Assembly: GCF_000002985.6 (NCBI RefSeq)
Contig: NC_003281.10
Coordinates: forward strand, 12,152,001-12,216,000
DNA: 64,000 bases
Source: Caenorhabditis elegans
Lineage: Eukaryota; Nematoda; Chromadorea; Rhabditida; Rhabditidae
Reading direction: 5' to 3'
This document shows, in pieces, positions 32,741 through 45,000 of the stretch (the first letter of the stretch is position 1; the number at the start of each line of letters is the position of its first letter). A program made the position numbers and the translations under genes. The notes under the pieces were generated by a model. The model made no database searches, was not told the origin of the DNA, and worked only from the letters and a program-made list of their open reading frames with translations.

Positions 32741-33600
32741 CCCACACTATGCGCACATCACAGATTGATTAACTGTGTACCATAGTTTTGAAATTATTTT
32801 CGTCCAATGCAGAGCTTATTATTGTTTGTTGTCATTTCCAGAATTGCGTGCCAACAACCCTGAGAAAATTAAAAATAACGAATTTCTCTGAATTCTGAAT
32901 AATCTGAATTTCTGAACCCTTATTTCATATTTTCTCCCCAAAAAATAAAATTTTCACATGTCACAACACCAAATCTTCACCGGAAAATAACCATTTCAAA
33001 CGCTGCTTTTTCGTTCCTTTTTACGTTTAATGAAATCCGAGACCATTTTTCCCACAATTCTCTTTTTGAAATGGCACTAAATTCAACGCCAACGCCCTAT
33101 GTTTAATTAAGCTAAGAAAAAGGTATCAAATTTAAGAGAAGGAGGGGTTCTTGATTTACAAGATTAAGGTTTAAAAATAAAGATTTTCGGCTCATTTGAT
33201 TATGTTTTTGTGGTGCGGTTTTATGGAGTGGAAAATTATCTTGATTTTGACTTTTTTTGGAAATTTTCTGTATTTTCTCGGATATGCTCTTTTTTCTTTT
33301 TTATTTTATTTTGAATTTCATTGATCACTTTTTAAATTGTTCAAAAATATAAAAAAATAATGGAATTGGTTCCCTGAAATATTAGATTTTGTCAACAAAA
33401 AATATACCAATTTCAAAAAAAGTTCCAATATATTTTTCTTACTTCTAGAAATTTTTAAGACTATCAAAAATTACGTATCCTAATAGTAGTGAAATTTTGT
33501 AATTTCAGCTCGAAATTGTGCTCCAGACCTGCTAAATTTTCTGTAGTAACCTATTTTGAAAATCCTCTTTCAAAGTGATTCCAATCAAAATTTGAAAAAA
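32741..33600. other. Spacer, nothing recognised
   Basis: AT-rich intergenic sequence between the RING gene upstream region and lury-1. No supported gene. Confidence 0.4.
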
Positions 33601-33604
33601 ATAT

Positions 33605-34180
33605 ACAAAACTAGTGCTTCCCTGGTAGGCAGGCGCGGTTTCAGGGCCTGCCTGACACCTGCCCGCCTCACGGCGACCTTTCGGCTCTTGTTTTCCCTTT
33701 TTGACGTGATTTTACAAATTTCTAATTTTCGCATTTTTATCAATTTGATGAAAATCAAGTTAAGAGCATAAGGCGCGGATTGAGGCGGGAGGCAGGCGGA
33801 GGTAGGCAGACGGGCAGGCAGGCAGGCGCCTACATTAATGCACTAATTTACGATTAAACCAATTTTTCAAATTTCTCCAAACAAGCCCCGCACATTTTAT
33901 GAATTTACCAATTATACATATTTCAAATTTTTTCGAAAACTAATTCCCAAGACTAGGTCTTCCATGGTAGGCAGGCGCGGTTTCAAACGCCTGCCTGAAA
34001 TCTGCCTGGCCTTTCGCCTCTTTTTTGCATTTTGACGTGATTTTACAAATTTCCAATTTTCTCATTTCTATCAATTTGATAAAAATCAAATTAAGGCGCG
34101 GATTGAGGCGAGAGGCAGGCGAAGGTCGCCTTAAGGTTAAGTAGGCAGGCGTTTTATCGCCTACATGGAAGAAAAAATTT
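33605..34180. repeat. Two CCTGCCTG-rich elements in direct orientation
   Basis: Copies at 33610-33845 and 33955-34175, both starting near GGTAGGCAGGCGCGGTTTCA and ending with GGCAGGCG ... GCCTACAT. They share the TTTGATGAAAATCAAGTTAA-type middle and lie 250 bases upstream of lury-1. Confidence 0.8.
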
Positions 34181-34423
34181 TCGAGATTTTGTGACAAAAA
34201 CCGTGAATTTTGGCAGTTTTCGAATTATAATTATCGAAAAAAAACATTTCAAAATCTTCATATTTTTATGATTTCTAGAGAAAAAAAAGTTACTTAATTT
34301 AATTTTTCCACAAAAAATTCACACGGTCACACTCTTTTTGCTCTCATGACTTTACAATGACGTATTCCAAAAGCTTCTCAAAATCATCAAAAAATCCACC
34401 CGATTATTCCAGAAAATCCAATC

Positions 34424-35679
34424 ATGCTCACAAGGGTCCCTGTCCTCATTTTGGCTGTCATTGTGATGTTGGCATTGTGCCAAGAGCCTGAGAAACCTGA
34501 GAAACGGCCGGCGTTGCTGTCCCGATACGGACGAGCTGTTCTTCCACGTTATGGAAAAAGGTCGGGCAATTTGATGGAATCGAGTCAGAATTCTTTGACA
34601 GGTAGGGGGATTAAAAAAATTTTTTTTTTTTGCATTTTGGCAAGTCTATAGAACATTTTGGACTAAAATTTATTTTTTTAGAAAAAATAAAAGTTACTTA
34701 TAAAACTAGCACTTATAAAATGTATTTTTTGTAATTTTTCTTGAAAGTTTAAAATTGCCGGAAAACTCCAAAAAAATTGGGGTAGCTAAATTAACAAATT
34801 TTGAAATTTCTTCGCAAAATTTTGACCGTTTTTAAAAACTTTTATAACATTTATATTCGGTTATTACAACCCATTTTCTATAATTTAAAGTAAAAACAAA
34901 CTTTTGGTAATTTGCCAATATTTTGGTAAATTGCCAAACTTTTTGGTAACTTGCCCAATTTTTTAAAATATATTTTCAAACTTTTTGGAAAATGCCAAAT
35001 TTTTGGTATATTGGCAAATTTATTTTAGATTGCCCTACGTTTGGCGAATTGCCAAATTTTTGATAAAATGCCAAAAATTTGGCAAACTACTACATTTATT
35101 ATAAATTGCCAACTTTTTGAAAAATTGGAAAATTTATGATGAATTGCTAAACTTTTGGTAAATTGCCAAGTTTTTGGCAATTTACCAAAAGTTTGGCAAT
35201 TGTTGCCCAATTTTTAGTAAAGTACCAAATTTCTGGTAAATCGGCAAATTTATTATATATTGCTAAAATTTTGGTAAAATTCCAAATATTTGGAAAATTG
35301 CCACTATGTTGGTAGTTTGCGAAATTTTGAGTAAATTTCCAATTTTTTTCTAATTTATAAAAATTTTGGTAAATTGGCAAATTATTAGTAAGTTGCCACT
35401 TTTTTGGAAAATGCCAAATTTTTGGTAAATTGGCATATTTATTTTAGATTGCCCTACGTTTGGCGAATTGCCCAATTAATTCTAAATTGCCAATATTTTT
35501 GTAAATTACCAAATTTATTATAAATTGCTACTATTTTGTGAATTGCCAAATTTTTTATCCGACTTTTTCCATTTCAAATTATTCCAGAAGAATCATCGGA
35601 CGTGGTTTGCCAATTAATCGATGGAAAATACATTTGTCTTCCAGTTGATGCTGTCAGATTCCGACCGTTCTTTTTGTGA
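34424..35679 (+). CDS. lury-1: Luqin-like RYamide neuropeptide precursor (LURY-1)
   Basis: Exons 34424-34601 and 35588-35679 give an 89-residue precursor. A signal peptide (MLTRVPVLILAVIVMLALC) is followed by QEPEKPEKR and then two amidated peptides: PALLSRY-Gly before Arg, and AVLPRY-Gly before Lys-Arg. Glycine is the amide donor and the basic residues are the processing sites. The C-terminal part has a conserved pair of cysteines (VVCQLIDGKYICLPVD), as in luqin precursors of other phyla. From the literature I recall, LURY-1 peptides act through the NPR-22 receptor on feeding, egg laying and lifespan. A splice-leader-type acceptor (ATTATTCCAG) ends 12 bases before the start codon. The single 986-base intron is filled by a TTTGGTAAATTGCC repeat. 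Confidence 0.93.
34890..35565. repeat. TTTGGTAAATTGCCAAA array in the lury-1 intron
   Basis: Imperfect short units (TTGGTAAATTGCCAAATTTT and variants), itself a partly palindromic motif and a distant relative of the CCGGCAA family. A 60-base block near 34985-35045 recurs at about 35410-35475. Confidence 0.8.
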
Positions 35680-35894
35680 AACCTCTCTGAAAATATTGTA
35701 TTGTTTCTCTGCGTCTCTATGTCGTTCAACCATCTCTTTGCTTTCTCTCTCATTCAAATCCAAAAGAAATTAGAATAAATTTGTTTGTGGTGTTATTCTG
35801 GACATCAAGCTTGTCTAGAAGAGATTGTTTGTCTCAAGCCTTTTGGGAGGGCAAATATTCTTTAATTTACATTCATTTATGTATACGGCATTTT

Positions 35895-35900
35895 AATAAA
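35895..35900 (+). terminator. lury-1: Poly(A) signal of lury-1
   Basis: AATAAA 216 bases after the lury-1 stop codon, followed by a GTCTGTGTCTG-rich stretch. No other canonical signal is nearer. Confidence 0.6.
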
Positions 35901-36555
35901 GTCTGTGTCTGATGAATAACTGATAGGACGGCGGAAAGTTCCAATTTTGGTGCATTATTGCGACCTCAATATTATACCAGTAAATGTACAAATTGTAGAA
36001 ACCCAGTGTCTGAAAAATTTTAAACAGATGAAATTTATGCCACTCAAAAAAACATTTTCAATAAGTCTCTACAAAAATTTTGCAGTCTAGGAAAACTTTT
36101 AACTAGATTTTTTAAAAATTAAATTTTTGGAAAAATCTGAAATTGTTCAGACAAAATTTTTTTTACAGGGTTTTCTTGGAGAGGTTAATGGTTCAATTAA
36201 ACAGTGAGTAAACGTTAAATTTGTGTTTTAATGTGTGTTTTTTTTTCTTGAAACTCACTATTAAGGACTTTGCAAAATTTCGAAAAAAATATTTTCACGG
36301 AATATCGGTTTCTAAAATATTTTTGTAACTTGGGTAATTTACCAATTACAAACTATTACAAACCAAGTAGCTGCGTGCAAAAAACTAAACAATTTTGATA
36401 CATTTCAAAGGACAGTTTTTCGAAATTTTTTTAGTTGAGCTAGCCCTGCATATTGGCATTAATTTTTGATAAAGTTGTTGACTCCAAACATGATAAGAAA
36501 TGTCATTAGATAAGATTTTTGAAAAAACTGAATAAATTCAAATGAAAAAATATGA
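35901..36555. other. Spacer, nothing recognised
   Basis: AT-rich intergenic sequence downstream of lury-1 with no open frame of note. Confidence 0.4.
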
Positions 36556-36890
36556 AAAATTTGGTATTTTCCCAAATATTTGGTAATTTACAAAAATTTG
36601 GAATTTTATAATAAAATTGGTAATTTACCAAAAATTTGACAATTTATCGAAAATTTAGCAATTTACCAAAAATTTGTCAATTTATCGAAAATTTAGCAAT
36701 TTACCAAAAATTTGTCAATTTACCAAAAATTTAGCAATTTACCAGAATTTTTACAATTGTCCAAAAACTTGGCAATTTATCAAAAATTTAGCAATTTACC
36801 AGAACTTTGACAATTTACCAAAAATTTGTCAATTTACCAAAATTTAGAAATTTACCAGAAATTTGCCATCTACCAAAAATATGTGACTGG
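36556..36890. repeat. AATTTACCAAAAATTTG array
   Basis: About 13 units of a roughly 20-base motif (CAATTTACCAAAAATTTG, with TTATCG and TTTAGC variants), in the opposite sense to the lury-1 intron array. Confidence 0.8.
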
Positions 36891-37525
36891 TTTTTTTTTA
36901 AATTTTCTAATGTAAGTTTTCTAATTTAAACTTCACGAAACATTTCTACATTGTAAAATAAAACTTCGTTCTAGAATTAAACATTTTTCAATTGCGATTT
37001 TCTGCAAATTTTTGAACCACAATGATTTTCAGGAATAGCAAAACAGTGTGAAAATATATTGTATTATAAATTCAAAATTTTTGAAACTAGACCACAAAAA
37101 TTTACAGTTTAAGCCTCCACTTTTGAATTAATTTTGCAACCGGCTGTTCATTGCGCTAAAAATGCCGAGTTAGGTATGATGTTTCGGTGTTCTTTCCATT
37201 TTAAAAACTGTTTGTTATAGGCTTGGCTTTTGATAAGAGAAGCATGTAATCCTTAACTTTTCGCAGTAATAGATAAGACTTTTGTGAAAATTCTTGACCA
37301 ATACACAGTAATGGAAAATGGCTCCGCCCGTGATTTGAATAGAATAAAAAGAGGTAAACGTCTACGTCTAAAACATTTAATAATATAATTTGATGTTAAT
37401 GTTCTCCAGTTTTAGTAAAACTTTTCAAAAATATTTTGAATCTTTTTAATTTTGTCTCATAATTACTCACAATCAATCAGTTTTGTAACTTTGGTAACTT
37501 TGAAGTAGTTTTTCACAATTTCCCC
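36891..37525. other. Spacer upstream of the insulin-like gene
   Basis: No gene recognised. The portion near 37125-37380 is less repetitive (GGCTGTTCATTGCGC; AATGGCTCCGCCCGTG) and may hold regulatory sequence for the gene at 37736. Confidence 0.3.
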
Positions 37526-37529
37526 TTTC

Positions 37530-37695
37530 TTCCATGTAGGCGTTAAAACGCCTGCCTGCCTCCATTTCTTAATTTGATTTCCAACAAATTGATAGAAATG
37601 AGAAAATTAGAAATTTGTAAAATAAAATCACGTCAAAATGCAAAAAAAAGAGGCAAAAGGCAGGCCCTGAAACCGCGCCTGCCTACCTTTCAATT
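37530..37695. repeat. CCTGCCTG-rich element, short copy
   Basis: TTCCATGTAGGCGTTAAAAC ... GGCAGGCCCTGAAACCGCGC, lacking the central GGCGACC part. It ends 40 bases before the insulin-like gene. Confidence 0.75.
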
Positions 37696-37735
37696 CAAGA
37701 AAAGTACTTAAATCAAACTAATTAATATTTCAGAA

Positions 37736-38116
37736 ATGCCCAGCATTCTTCAAAAATGTCTCATTCTCATTGTTCTTTCGTGCCTTCTATTTGACTGTGC
37801 CGGCATGCACCTCAAAGAAAAACGTCCTCCTCACCTCTACCACCAGCACCATAAACCATCAAAAGCTTGAACCAGCAACAACTCTATCACCTATAAGGCA
37901 ACGACGAAGGTGTCTATTTCAAATTGATTTTGCATATTTGACCGTTTGCCCCAGTAAATGTCAGGAGGGCACTGATACCGGTAAGTTATTTTTTAATTAG
38001 CTGAAAAACAAATTTGTACTTTTTCAGGAAAAGTGGCCGACTACCTTCTGAGTTTGGGATGTTCGGATATGGATGTAATTGAGCGGGAAATGAAAAGAGT
38101 GTGTTGTCCTGAGTAA
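37736..38116 (+). CDS. Insulin-like peptide precursor (candidate)
   Basis: Candidate exons 37736-37823, 37876-37980 and 38028-38116 give 93 residues. The start codon follows a TTTCAG trans-splice-type acceptor by two bases. A signal peptide (MPSILQKCLILIVLSCLLFD) is followed by a basic site, RQRRR, directly before the cysteine-rich domain. Cysteine spacing is C-x11-C-x3-C, then GC-SDMDV ... VCCPE. The C-x11-C-x3-C B-chain pattern and the final CC-P match worm insulin-like peptides. The usual CC pair early in the A chain is replaced by Leu-Leu, as in the group lacking the internal A-chain bond, and the A-chain loop is about four residues longer than in INS-6-type peptides. The 52-base first intron (GTCCTC...CCAG) is unusual in being GC-rich. 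Without it the signal peptide and domain are in different frames, so a frameshifted pseudogene is the alternative. Confidence 0.6.
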
Positions 38117-38435
38117 TTAATTGTTTGTTATTTTCATATATACTACCTCAATTCTTGATTTTTGATGAACTAATTTTTTTTTTTTTTTTTGAATTTTGAA
38201 TTTTGAATTTTTAATCAGATAAATTAAATTACAAACAACTCAGTTAGTATTGTATTGTGAGAGCAAAAATTATGCAGGCATTTCTGAAAAAGGCAGAGCT
38301 TAAGCGTGCTCCAACTGCCGATTTTTAAATAATTTGGATAATTTCAAAAACGCTTAGGAGTTGGAAGCATTCTGGCAGCTTCTGTAAAATTGAAATAACT
38401 TTTTTTTTAAATGCGAATCTTTTTGACCAAACTCG
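38117..38435. other. Spacer between convergent genes
   Basis: AT-rich. It contains GCGTGCTCCAACTGCCGA but no recognisable gene. The bbs-7 gene ends on the other side of the 8-base satellite. Confidence 0.4.
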
Positions 38436-38870
38436 AGTAGGCACGTAGACACGTAGGCACGTAGGCACGCAGGCACGTAGGCACGTAGGCACGTAGGCAC
38501 GTAGGCACATAGGCACGTAGGCACATAGGCACGCAGGTACGTAGGCACCAGGGCTGGGACTTTTTTGGTTTTTTTTTGTTGTTGGTTTTTTGGTATTTTG
38601 ACGATTTTTCACGGTTAGAAATAAATTCAAGCATCAAAATTTTTTGTTTTTTTTGTTTTTGCATTTTCGAAAACTTAATTTTTTTGTTTTTTGGTCCAAA
38701 TTGTTTTTTCGTCCCAGTCCTGGTAGGCACGTAGGCACGTAGGCACGTAGGCACGTAAACACGTATGCACGTAGGCACGTAGGCACGTAGGCACGTAGGC
38801 ACGTAGGCACGTAGGCACGTAGGCACGTAGGCACGTAGGCACGTAGGCACGTAGGCACGTAGGCAAATCC
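38436..38870. repeat. Two CGTAGGCA 8-base satellite blocks with an inverted junction
   Basis: Blocks at 38438-38548 and 38725-38866 of the unit ACGTAGGC, with occasional CATAGGCA or CGCAGGCA variants. The 175 bases between them begin CACCAGGGCTGGGAC and end GTCCCAGTCCTGGT, that is a short inverted repeat at each inner edge. A trace of the complement (GCCTACGTGCCTACGTGCC) follows the SINE at about 41000-41028. Confidence 0.9.
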
Positions 38871-38977
38871 AGCGGTAAACAGATTGTGTTTATGATGGAT
38901 TTCGATGCATTTTTCAGAAACTGTGTAAAGCTCAATTTTATGTAAAGAAAATTGAGAAGTGGAAAGAAAAATTGAAA

Positions 38978-38995
38978 AATAAATATTTATTTATT
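38978..38995 (-). terminator. bbs-7: Poly(A) signal of bbs-7
   Basis: Overlapping TTTATT motifs (AATAAA on the gene strand) 60-80 bases after the stop codon. Confidence 0.55.
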
Positions 38996-39055
38996 TGTCC
39001 AGTATTTGAAAAATGGTTGCGATTTGGGTTAATTACTTTAGTTTTTTTTTAAGAC

Positions 39056-42000
39056 TTAGTCGTTCATTGCATTTTTGAACAGTGTCTGCATATTCTCAAG
39101 AGAATAATCCGTTGAAATCAGGTCACGAATAGCATCGCCTCTTCCTTTCGACGATCTTCCAGTGAGCTTTCCTCTGGCAACCATCAAATTCTCAAGAATC
39201 GCCAAAACTCCGCTATCCTCAATTGAGACTCCCTCCGACTTTTCGTAGATCGCATCATGATCTTTCAATATTTTGGCGTTGGCGGCGGACAGGAAGCTGA
39301 AGACGTCGTCGTTGTTCGATTCAAGCTCCTGAAAAAAAGAGAGAAAATGAAAAGAATCAATTACAAGGGCACGTTATGCGTGCGCTTCGTACACCACCGT
39401 CAGTTCCGGTAACTTGATATGGATAATTGGTTTTAAAGTTTCTAAACTTTTCATCTAATTTTTCTATTTATAGCACAATCCTAAAAGCTGGCTCATAATT
39501 TTGCAATTTACCAAATTTTTTAGTGAGATTTTTTGTAATATCGAAAACAGTTTTGGAATTTTTTAACAATTTTTTAGTTTTTTTTTGCGAATTTTTGAAG
39601 GATTTTCGGTTTTGAAAATTTTTAAAATTTTGTTTTCTAAAAAAAATATAACATTTTTATCAAATGAATAGATTTTTTTTCAAACTAAAAAAATTTCCAA
39701 AGCTTCCAGAAAGCTAAAAAAAATAGCACTTTAAATTCAATAAACTTGGATGTTTTTTTCGACGTTCACTTTTTTTTTTGCAGTTTCCAATAACCTTTAT
39801 AAAACCGGCAGATTGGCAAATTGGTAATTTGCCGGAAAAACGGCAATAGCCGAAAATTTTCGGCAAACTGTACGCTTGCGCATTTTTTTTTAGAAATTTC
39901 AGAATTTTAATTTTTATCGGCAAAATTGTACGCATCCTATATCTATTTTGAAAAGTAAGCAAATTCTATGAAAATATCTAAAGAAAACGGGAAAAATTCA
40001 AAAAATACAGTTTCCTGTGTACTTGTCTAAATCGGGCAAATCGACAATTCGCCGGTTTGCCTAGGTGCCGGAAATTTCAATTCCGGCAATTTGCCGGTTT
40101 GCCAATTTACCGAATGTCTATCTTGAAAAGTCAGTGAATTCTATGAAAATATCCAGAAAGAAAAAATTTCAAAAAGGCACAGTTTCAAGTGTTTCCGTGT
40201 TATAAAAATTTCTTTAAAAACGTCCGGCAAACGGATATCCGGAATTCGGCAAATCGGCAATTTGCCGGAATTCACGAATTTCCGGCAAATTTGGCAAATC
40301 GGCAATTTGCCGATTTTCCGGATTTGCCAAACGGGAATTGTCGCCCACCCCTGCTTTATATCAGTTTTTATTTAATTCGGAAAATATCCCTAACTCGATT
40401 TTTTTGTGCCCAATTTAACATTTTCTTTACTAACCTTTAACGCTGCTGCATACAGCTTATTCTTCTCAATATTTAACATTGATGTAATTTTCGGATCAAT
40501 CAGTTTCAAGCAATGATTCACACTATCTTGATTCAATTCTGAAAACTAGAAAATCAAAAATAAAATTCAAAAGTATTCCAGACCACAAGCAACTTCCACA
40601 CGAATCTGCATTTTCATCGTTTGCTCGCTCACTTTGTCACGAATTATACAGATTGTCGTCATACAATCAGAACGGAAAACTGCCGAACCTTTGCTGAAAA
40701 TTGGTGGTTTTCTTTAGAGGGGGGCAGATAGCTCAGTCGGTAGTGGTGGCCGCTAGCAGTCTGGAGGTCACGAGTTCAATTCCGGCCTCACCCCCTAGGT
40801 TCACCCAGCCTCTATTGGGAAGTGGAGCAATCCACGACTGGATTATCGGCCACAGTCCCCGGCTAGGACGTGGCTTAAATTATAGCCCAGTGGGATCACC
40901 ACCAGGCAGTGCACCTGAATCCCAGATCCGCAGTGCATAGCACTTGAAGAACGGATCGTCCTTTAATCCTTTTTAATTTTAATTTTTAAATTATCGTTTG
41001 CCTACGTGCCTACGTGCCTACGTGCCTTCCTATCACGTATTTCCAGCACTCCGGTGTTTGGTGTTCACTAATTTTTTGAAAGTTCAGGCGTACCCCCGCG
41101 TGTAGGCAAGAAACAGGCAGTTATTATATATATATACGAAAACCTTACAAATTAGTTATTTTTGTTTTTGTCACGAAAATCCATTTCTTCAAAAACTCAC
41201 CTATAGACAACTTGAAGCTGTGTTCCTCCGTTAACTGAGCACTGATAATTGTTAGTTATTGTATCAGCTGGCGGGCATTTCGATGGAACATTTGGAAGAA
41301 GATTGTGAAGCCAGGCGTGTGCTTCAGCTATTGAGAAATTGCCTGAAAATTTTTGACGCCTACATGAAAGCCCTAGCCCACAGTTACGTAGCAATCTGCA
41401 AAATAATTTACCTGTAAACTGAAGAGTATTCATAGGACGGTACAAATCAAAATCATGTGATCGCATGTGAGAGGATAAAGCCTTGATGTAATGCGTTGTT
41501 ATCTGGAAATTAATGCTTAAAGTATTTTTCAAAGCTCTTGAATTTTTCAATGAAATTAACTGGTCAGTTTTTCAGACTAAATTAGTAAGTTGGCAAATTG
41601 CCGATTTGTCGGACATTTTCATTTTCGGCAAACTGCCAAATTTGCAGAAAATAAACTATAGGTCATCCAAATTACAACTTTTAAAAATTAGCTAAAAAAA
41701 AATTTTTGACTGTAAAATTTTGTCATGGACGAAAAAGATGTCGAAAAAGTTTCTTTTTTTTGATATTCAAAAACACGGATTTCTGGCTTCCCTCATAAAT
41801 TAAAATGGAAGAGTTTGCCGAACTAGGCCAGGCCATATCTGGGGTAGATTTACGGCGCGTTGCGTGTCGCGTCGCGGCTCGATTGTAAAACTTATTGTAT
41901 TTGTCCGTGTGGAGTACACGACTTTCCCACGCGTTGTCCGTCAGGCGATTGTCAATGGAGCGCAAAAAATTCAATGAGGAAGGCCAGAACTCTGTGAAAA

Positions 42001-45000
42001 AATGTAAAAATTTCAAAAAAGCCTGCTCCTGAAAATTCCAGAAATGGCCAAAAACCGCAATTTCCTAAATTGCCGATTGCCGAAAATTCCCAAAACCGGC
42101 AAATTGCCGATCTCTGGAAATTTTGAAAACCGGACTAACCGAATAAAACAAGGTAAAATTTTTTCAATGTCCGAAATATTAGGGGTTTGAAAATTGCCAA
42201 AAATGCTCGGCAATCGAATTTTCGGCAATTTTGGCACTGTTTAATAATTTCCAAAACCGGCAACTGCCGAAATTGTCAATTTTCTCTGATATTTGGTCAT
42301 TTTAGCACCTTTAAAGTTGTTTTGAACAACCTCCTAACTGGGTCTAATCCACCTTTACAAATGTCGGCGAATGTCTACAATGTCTACGTCTAGCACGTCA
42401 TTTTGAACGATCTCCTTATAACCTCCTTTCACTGACTCAAAGCTTAATCATAGAGGCTCTTTTCTTCATTTTCCATCTCTCACTCCCTTATGGGCGGCAC
42501 CATCCTAAGCCCCGCCCCATTTTGCTCAACCGTCCTCTCAGCCGCAAGCCTTCTCATTTTGTCTCAGAAAACGGAGGAAGAAATGCGTGGAATTGTGATT
42601 CTTCTGCTCATTGTCGTCAGCCTACTGCTCATTTCGACTGTTCACTCGCATCCGTTCTTCATCGCACTCACAAGATTACAGGTTATTTTCTCTTTTTTTT
42701 TTTTGAAAAATATATAGTAAATTGATGGTTACTGTTGTCTGATTACGTGGGAAGATTCTTAGTTATGATTAGGGGTGTTAGCCAATGGACATAGGGTTTT
42801 TTGTGGTAGGCAGGCGCGGTTTGAGAGCCCGACGCCTGCCTGAAACATGCCTGCCTCTCGCGTGCCTATCGCCTCGTTTTTGAATTCTTACATGAACAAA
42901 TTTCCAATATTTTCTCATTTTTCAAGAAATAAGAAATTGAAAAAAAGATTGCATGTATTTTTTAGCAGAAGGCGCGGATTCAGGCGAGAGGCAGGCGTAG
43001 GTCGCCTTAAGGTCAGGCAGGCAGGCAGAAGAGTTTAACGCCTACATGGAAGCCCTAATTGAAAGCAAAAGACAATAGTTGTACAATAATTTTTTTTGAT
43101 AAACTATCATACTTATGGCGAAGGGTACAATTAAAGGTTAATACAGTAAATGAAAAATTTCAAAAAAGTAGGTATTCCAAAATGCCTGCCTGCCTATTTT
43201 AAAACTGGTGAATTTGCGCCAAAATGCAGAAAAGAAACCAGGCAGGTTATAGGCAGGCCCGGAAACCGTGCCTGCCTACCATGGAGGTGGAAATTGTGTT
43301 TAAGCGTACTTAGGCATTTTGGTAAATTGCCAAACTTTCGAAAACTTTGTGCAAAAAAAAAATCCCTTGGAAAACTTCCAGAAAATTGATATTCGGCAAA
43401 CGGCAAATTGACAATTTTCCGAAAATAAAAATTTCCGGCAAATCGGCAAATCGGCAATTTGCCGCACACTCTTGGCTCTGACTATGTTTTAATTAAATTG
43501 TATCTTCTAAAATGCACCAAATTTTCCAATTTGTTTTATTTTGTCTATCCCGAAATTTGGCACTTTCTGTTAATTTTTAGTGATTTTTAAAAAAACCCAA
43601 AGTCTCGAAATTTCTTAAAAATTCCAATTTCACACCTTTCTTTCCTAAACATTTTCAAGAATATGAGCTCGGCAAATGGCAAATTTGGCGAATTTGCCGC
43701 ATCGCCCTGATAAAAACTAGCACTTGTCAATTAAAAGCCCAAAATTCTAAGTATAGAAACAACACTAATCTATTCTCAAAGTATTGTTTTCAACATATGT
43801 TCCCGCGTCTCTCTGGTAGTTTTTTTTAATTTTCTTGAATTTCAATGGTCTCCTCTCAAGGTTCGTTCCACGTCACCAGATACCACATAGTCGACATAAA
43901 AGGAGGCAGAGAGAAATATAGAGGAAACACATTGATAAATGAGTCCTTGGAGGCAGAAGGACCCCAATTCTTTATTCATTTTAGTGGTGTCTGTGTGACA
44001 CCTTTATATAGACATGGAGGGAACATTGCTCAAAAAGGAAACAGGAATTGATACGAATTAGTTGAAGTGATATTTTAAAATTACGAAAAGTTTTACTATG
44101 GCTTAGGCTTAGGCTTAGGCCTAGACTTAGGATTGGATTAGGCTGAGGCATAGACCTAGACTTAGGCTTAGGCTTAAGCCCAGATTTAGGCTTAGACCTA
44201 GGCTTAAGCCCAGATTTAGGCATAGACCTAGACTGAGGATCAGGCTTAGGCTTAGGCTTACGCTTAGTCTTAGGTTTAGACTCAGACTTAGACTCAGTCG
44301 TAGGGTTAGGCTTAGGCTTAGACTTAGACTTAGGCTTAGGATAAGGCTTAGGCTTAGGCTTAGGCTTAGACTTAGACTTAGACTTAGACTTAGACTTAGA
44401 CTTAGACTTAGACTTAGACTTAGACTTAGACTTAGACTTAGACTTAGACTTAGACTTAGACTTAGACTTATACTTAGACTTAGACTTAGACTTAGACTTA
44501 GACTTAGACTGAGACTTGGGCTTAGGCTTAGGCTTCAGCAGAACTGGGGGGGGGGTAATAAAAAAATTCCAGTCAAAGTTTTGGCAAATTGGCAATGTTT
44601 TGAATTGGCAAAGAAAGTTCTCTATAATTTTGTAATTTTGTAAATTGCGCTCTAATAAAGTTCAAATGTTTCACCAAACTTTCAGTACAAGTTTCGAGAA
44701 ATTGACAAATTTTCAACACAAAAAATTGGATTTTTTCAGAAATTTATTTTCTGTTATTATAGCGCTATAAAAGAAATTTCTAAATATTCCTTAAATTTTC
44801 CAGGATGCCGAACAACTGATGTCAAAACGAGGTCTCGACAAATGTGGATGCAATCTTGGATGCTTCTACTCGTCAGCTCGAGATTGTATGAGTTGCTGTG
44901 CTCTCGCACTTTGACCAACCTCAGTTTTCTGATAATTTCTGAATTGGTGCGTGATGTGTGTGTGTGTTCACTTTTTTCTTGGTCTGGCTCATGAAATGAA

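Noticed and set aside
38325..38935. Frames with repeated YVPTCLRA
   Set aside because: Generated by the 8-base CGTAGGCA satellite (24 bases give eight residues).
40718..40795. Functional tRNA gene
   Set aside because: A and B boxes are present but the anticodon arm and overall cloverleaf are poor, and the sequence continues into a SINE body.
43981..44595. Frame of 204 codons made of Lys-Ser and Lys-Pro dipeptides
   Set aside because: Translation of TTAGAC/TTAGGC hexamers; no start context, splice signal or non-repetitive part.
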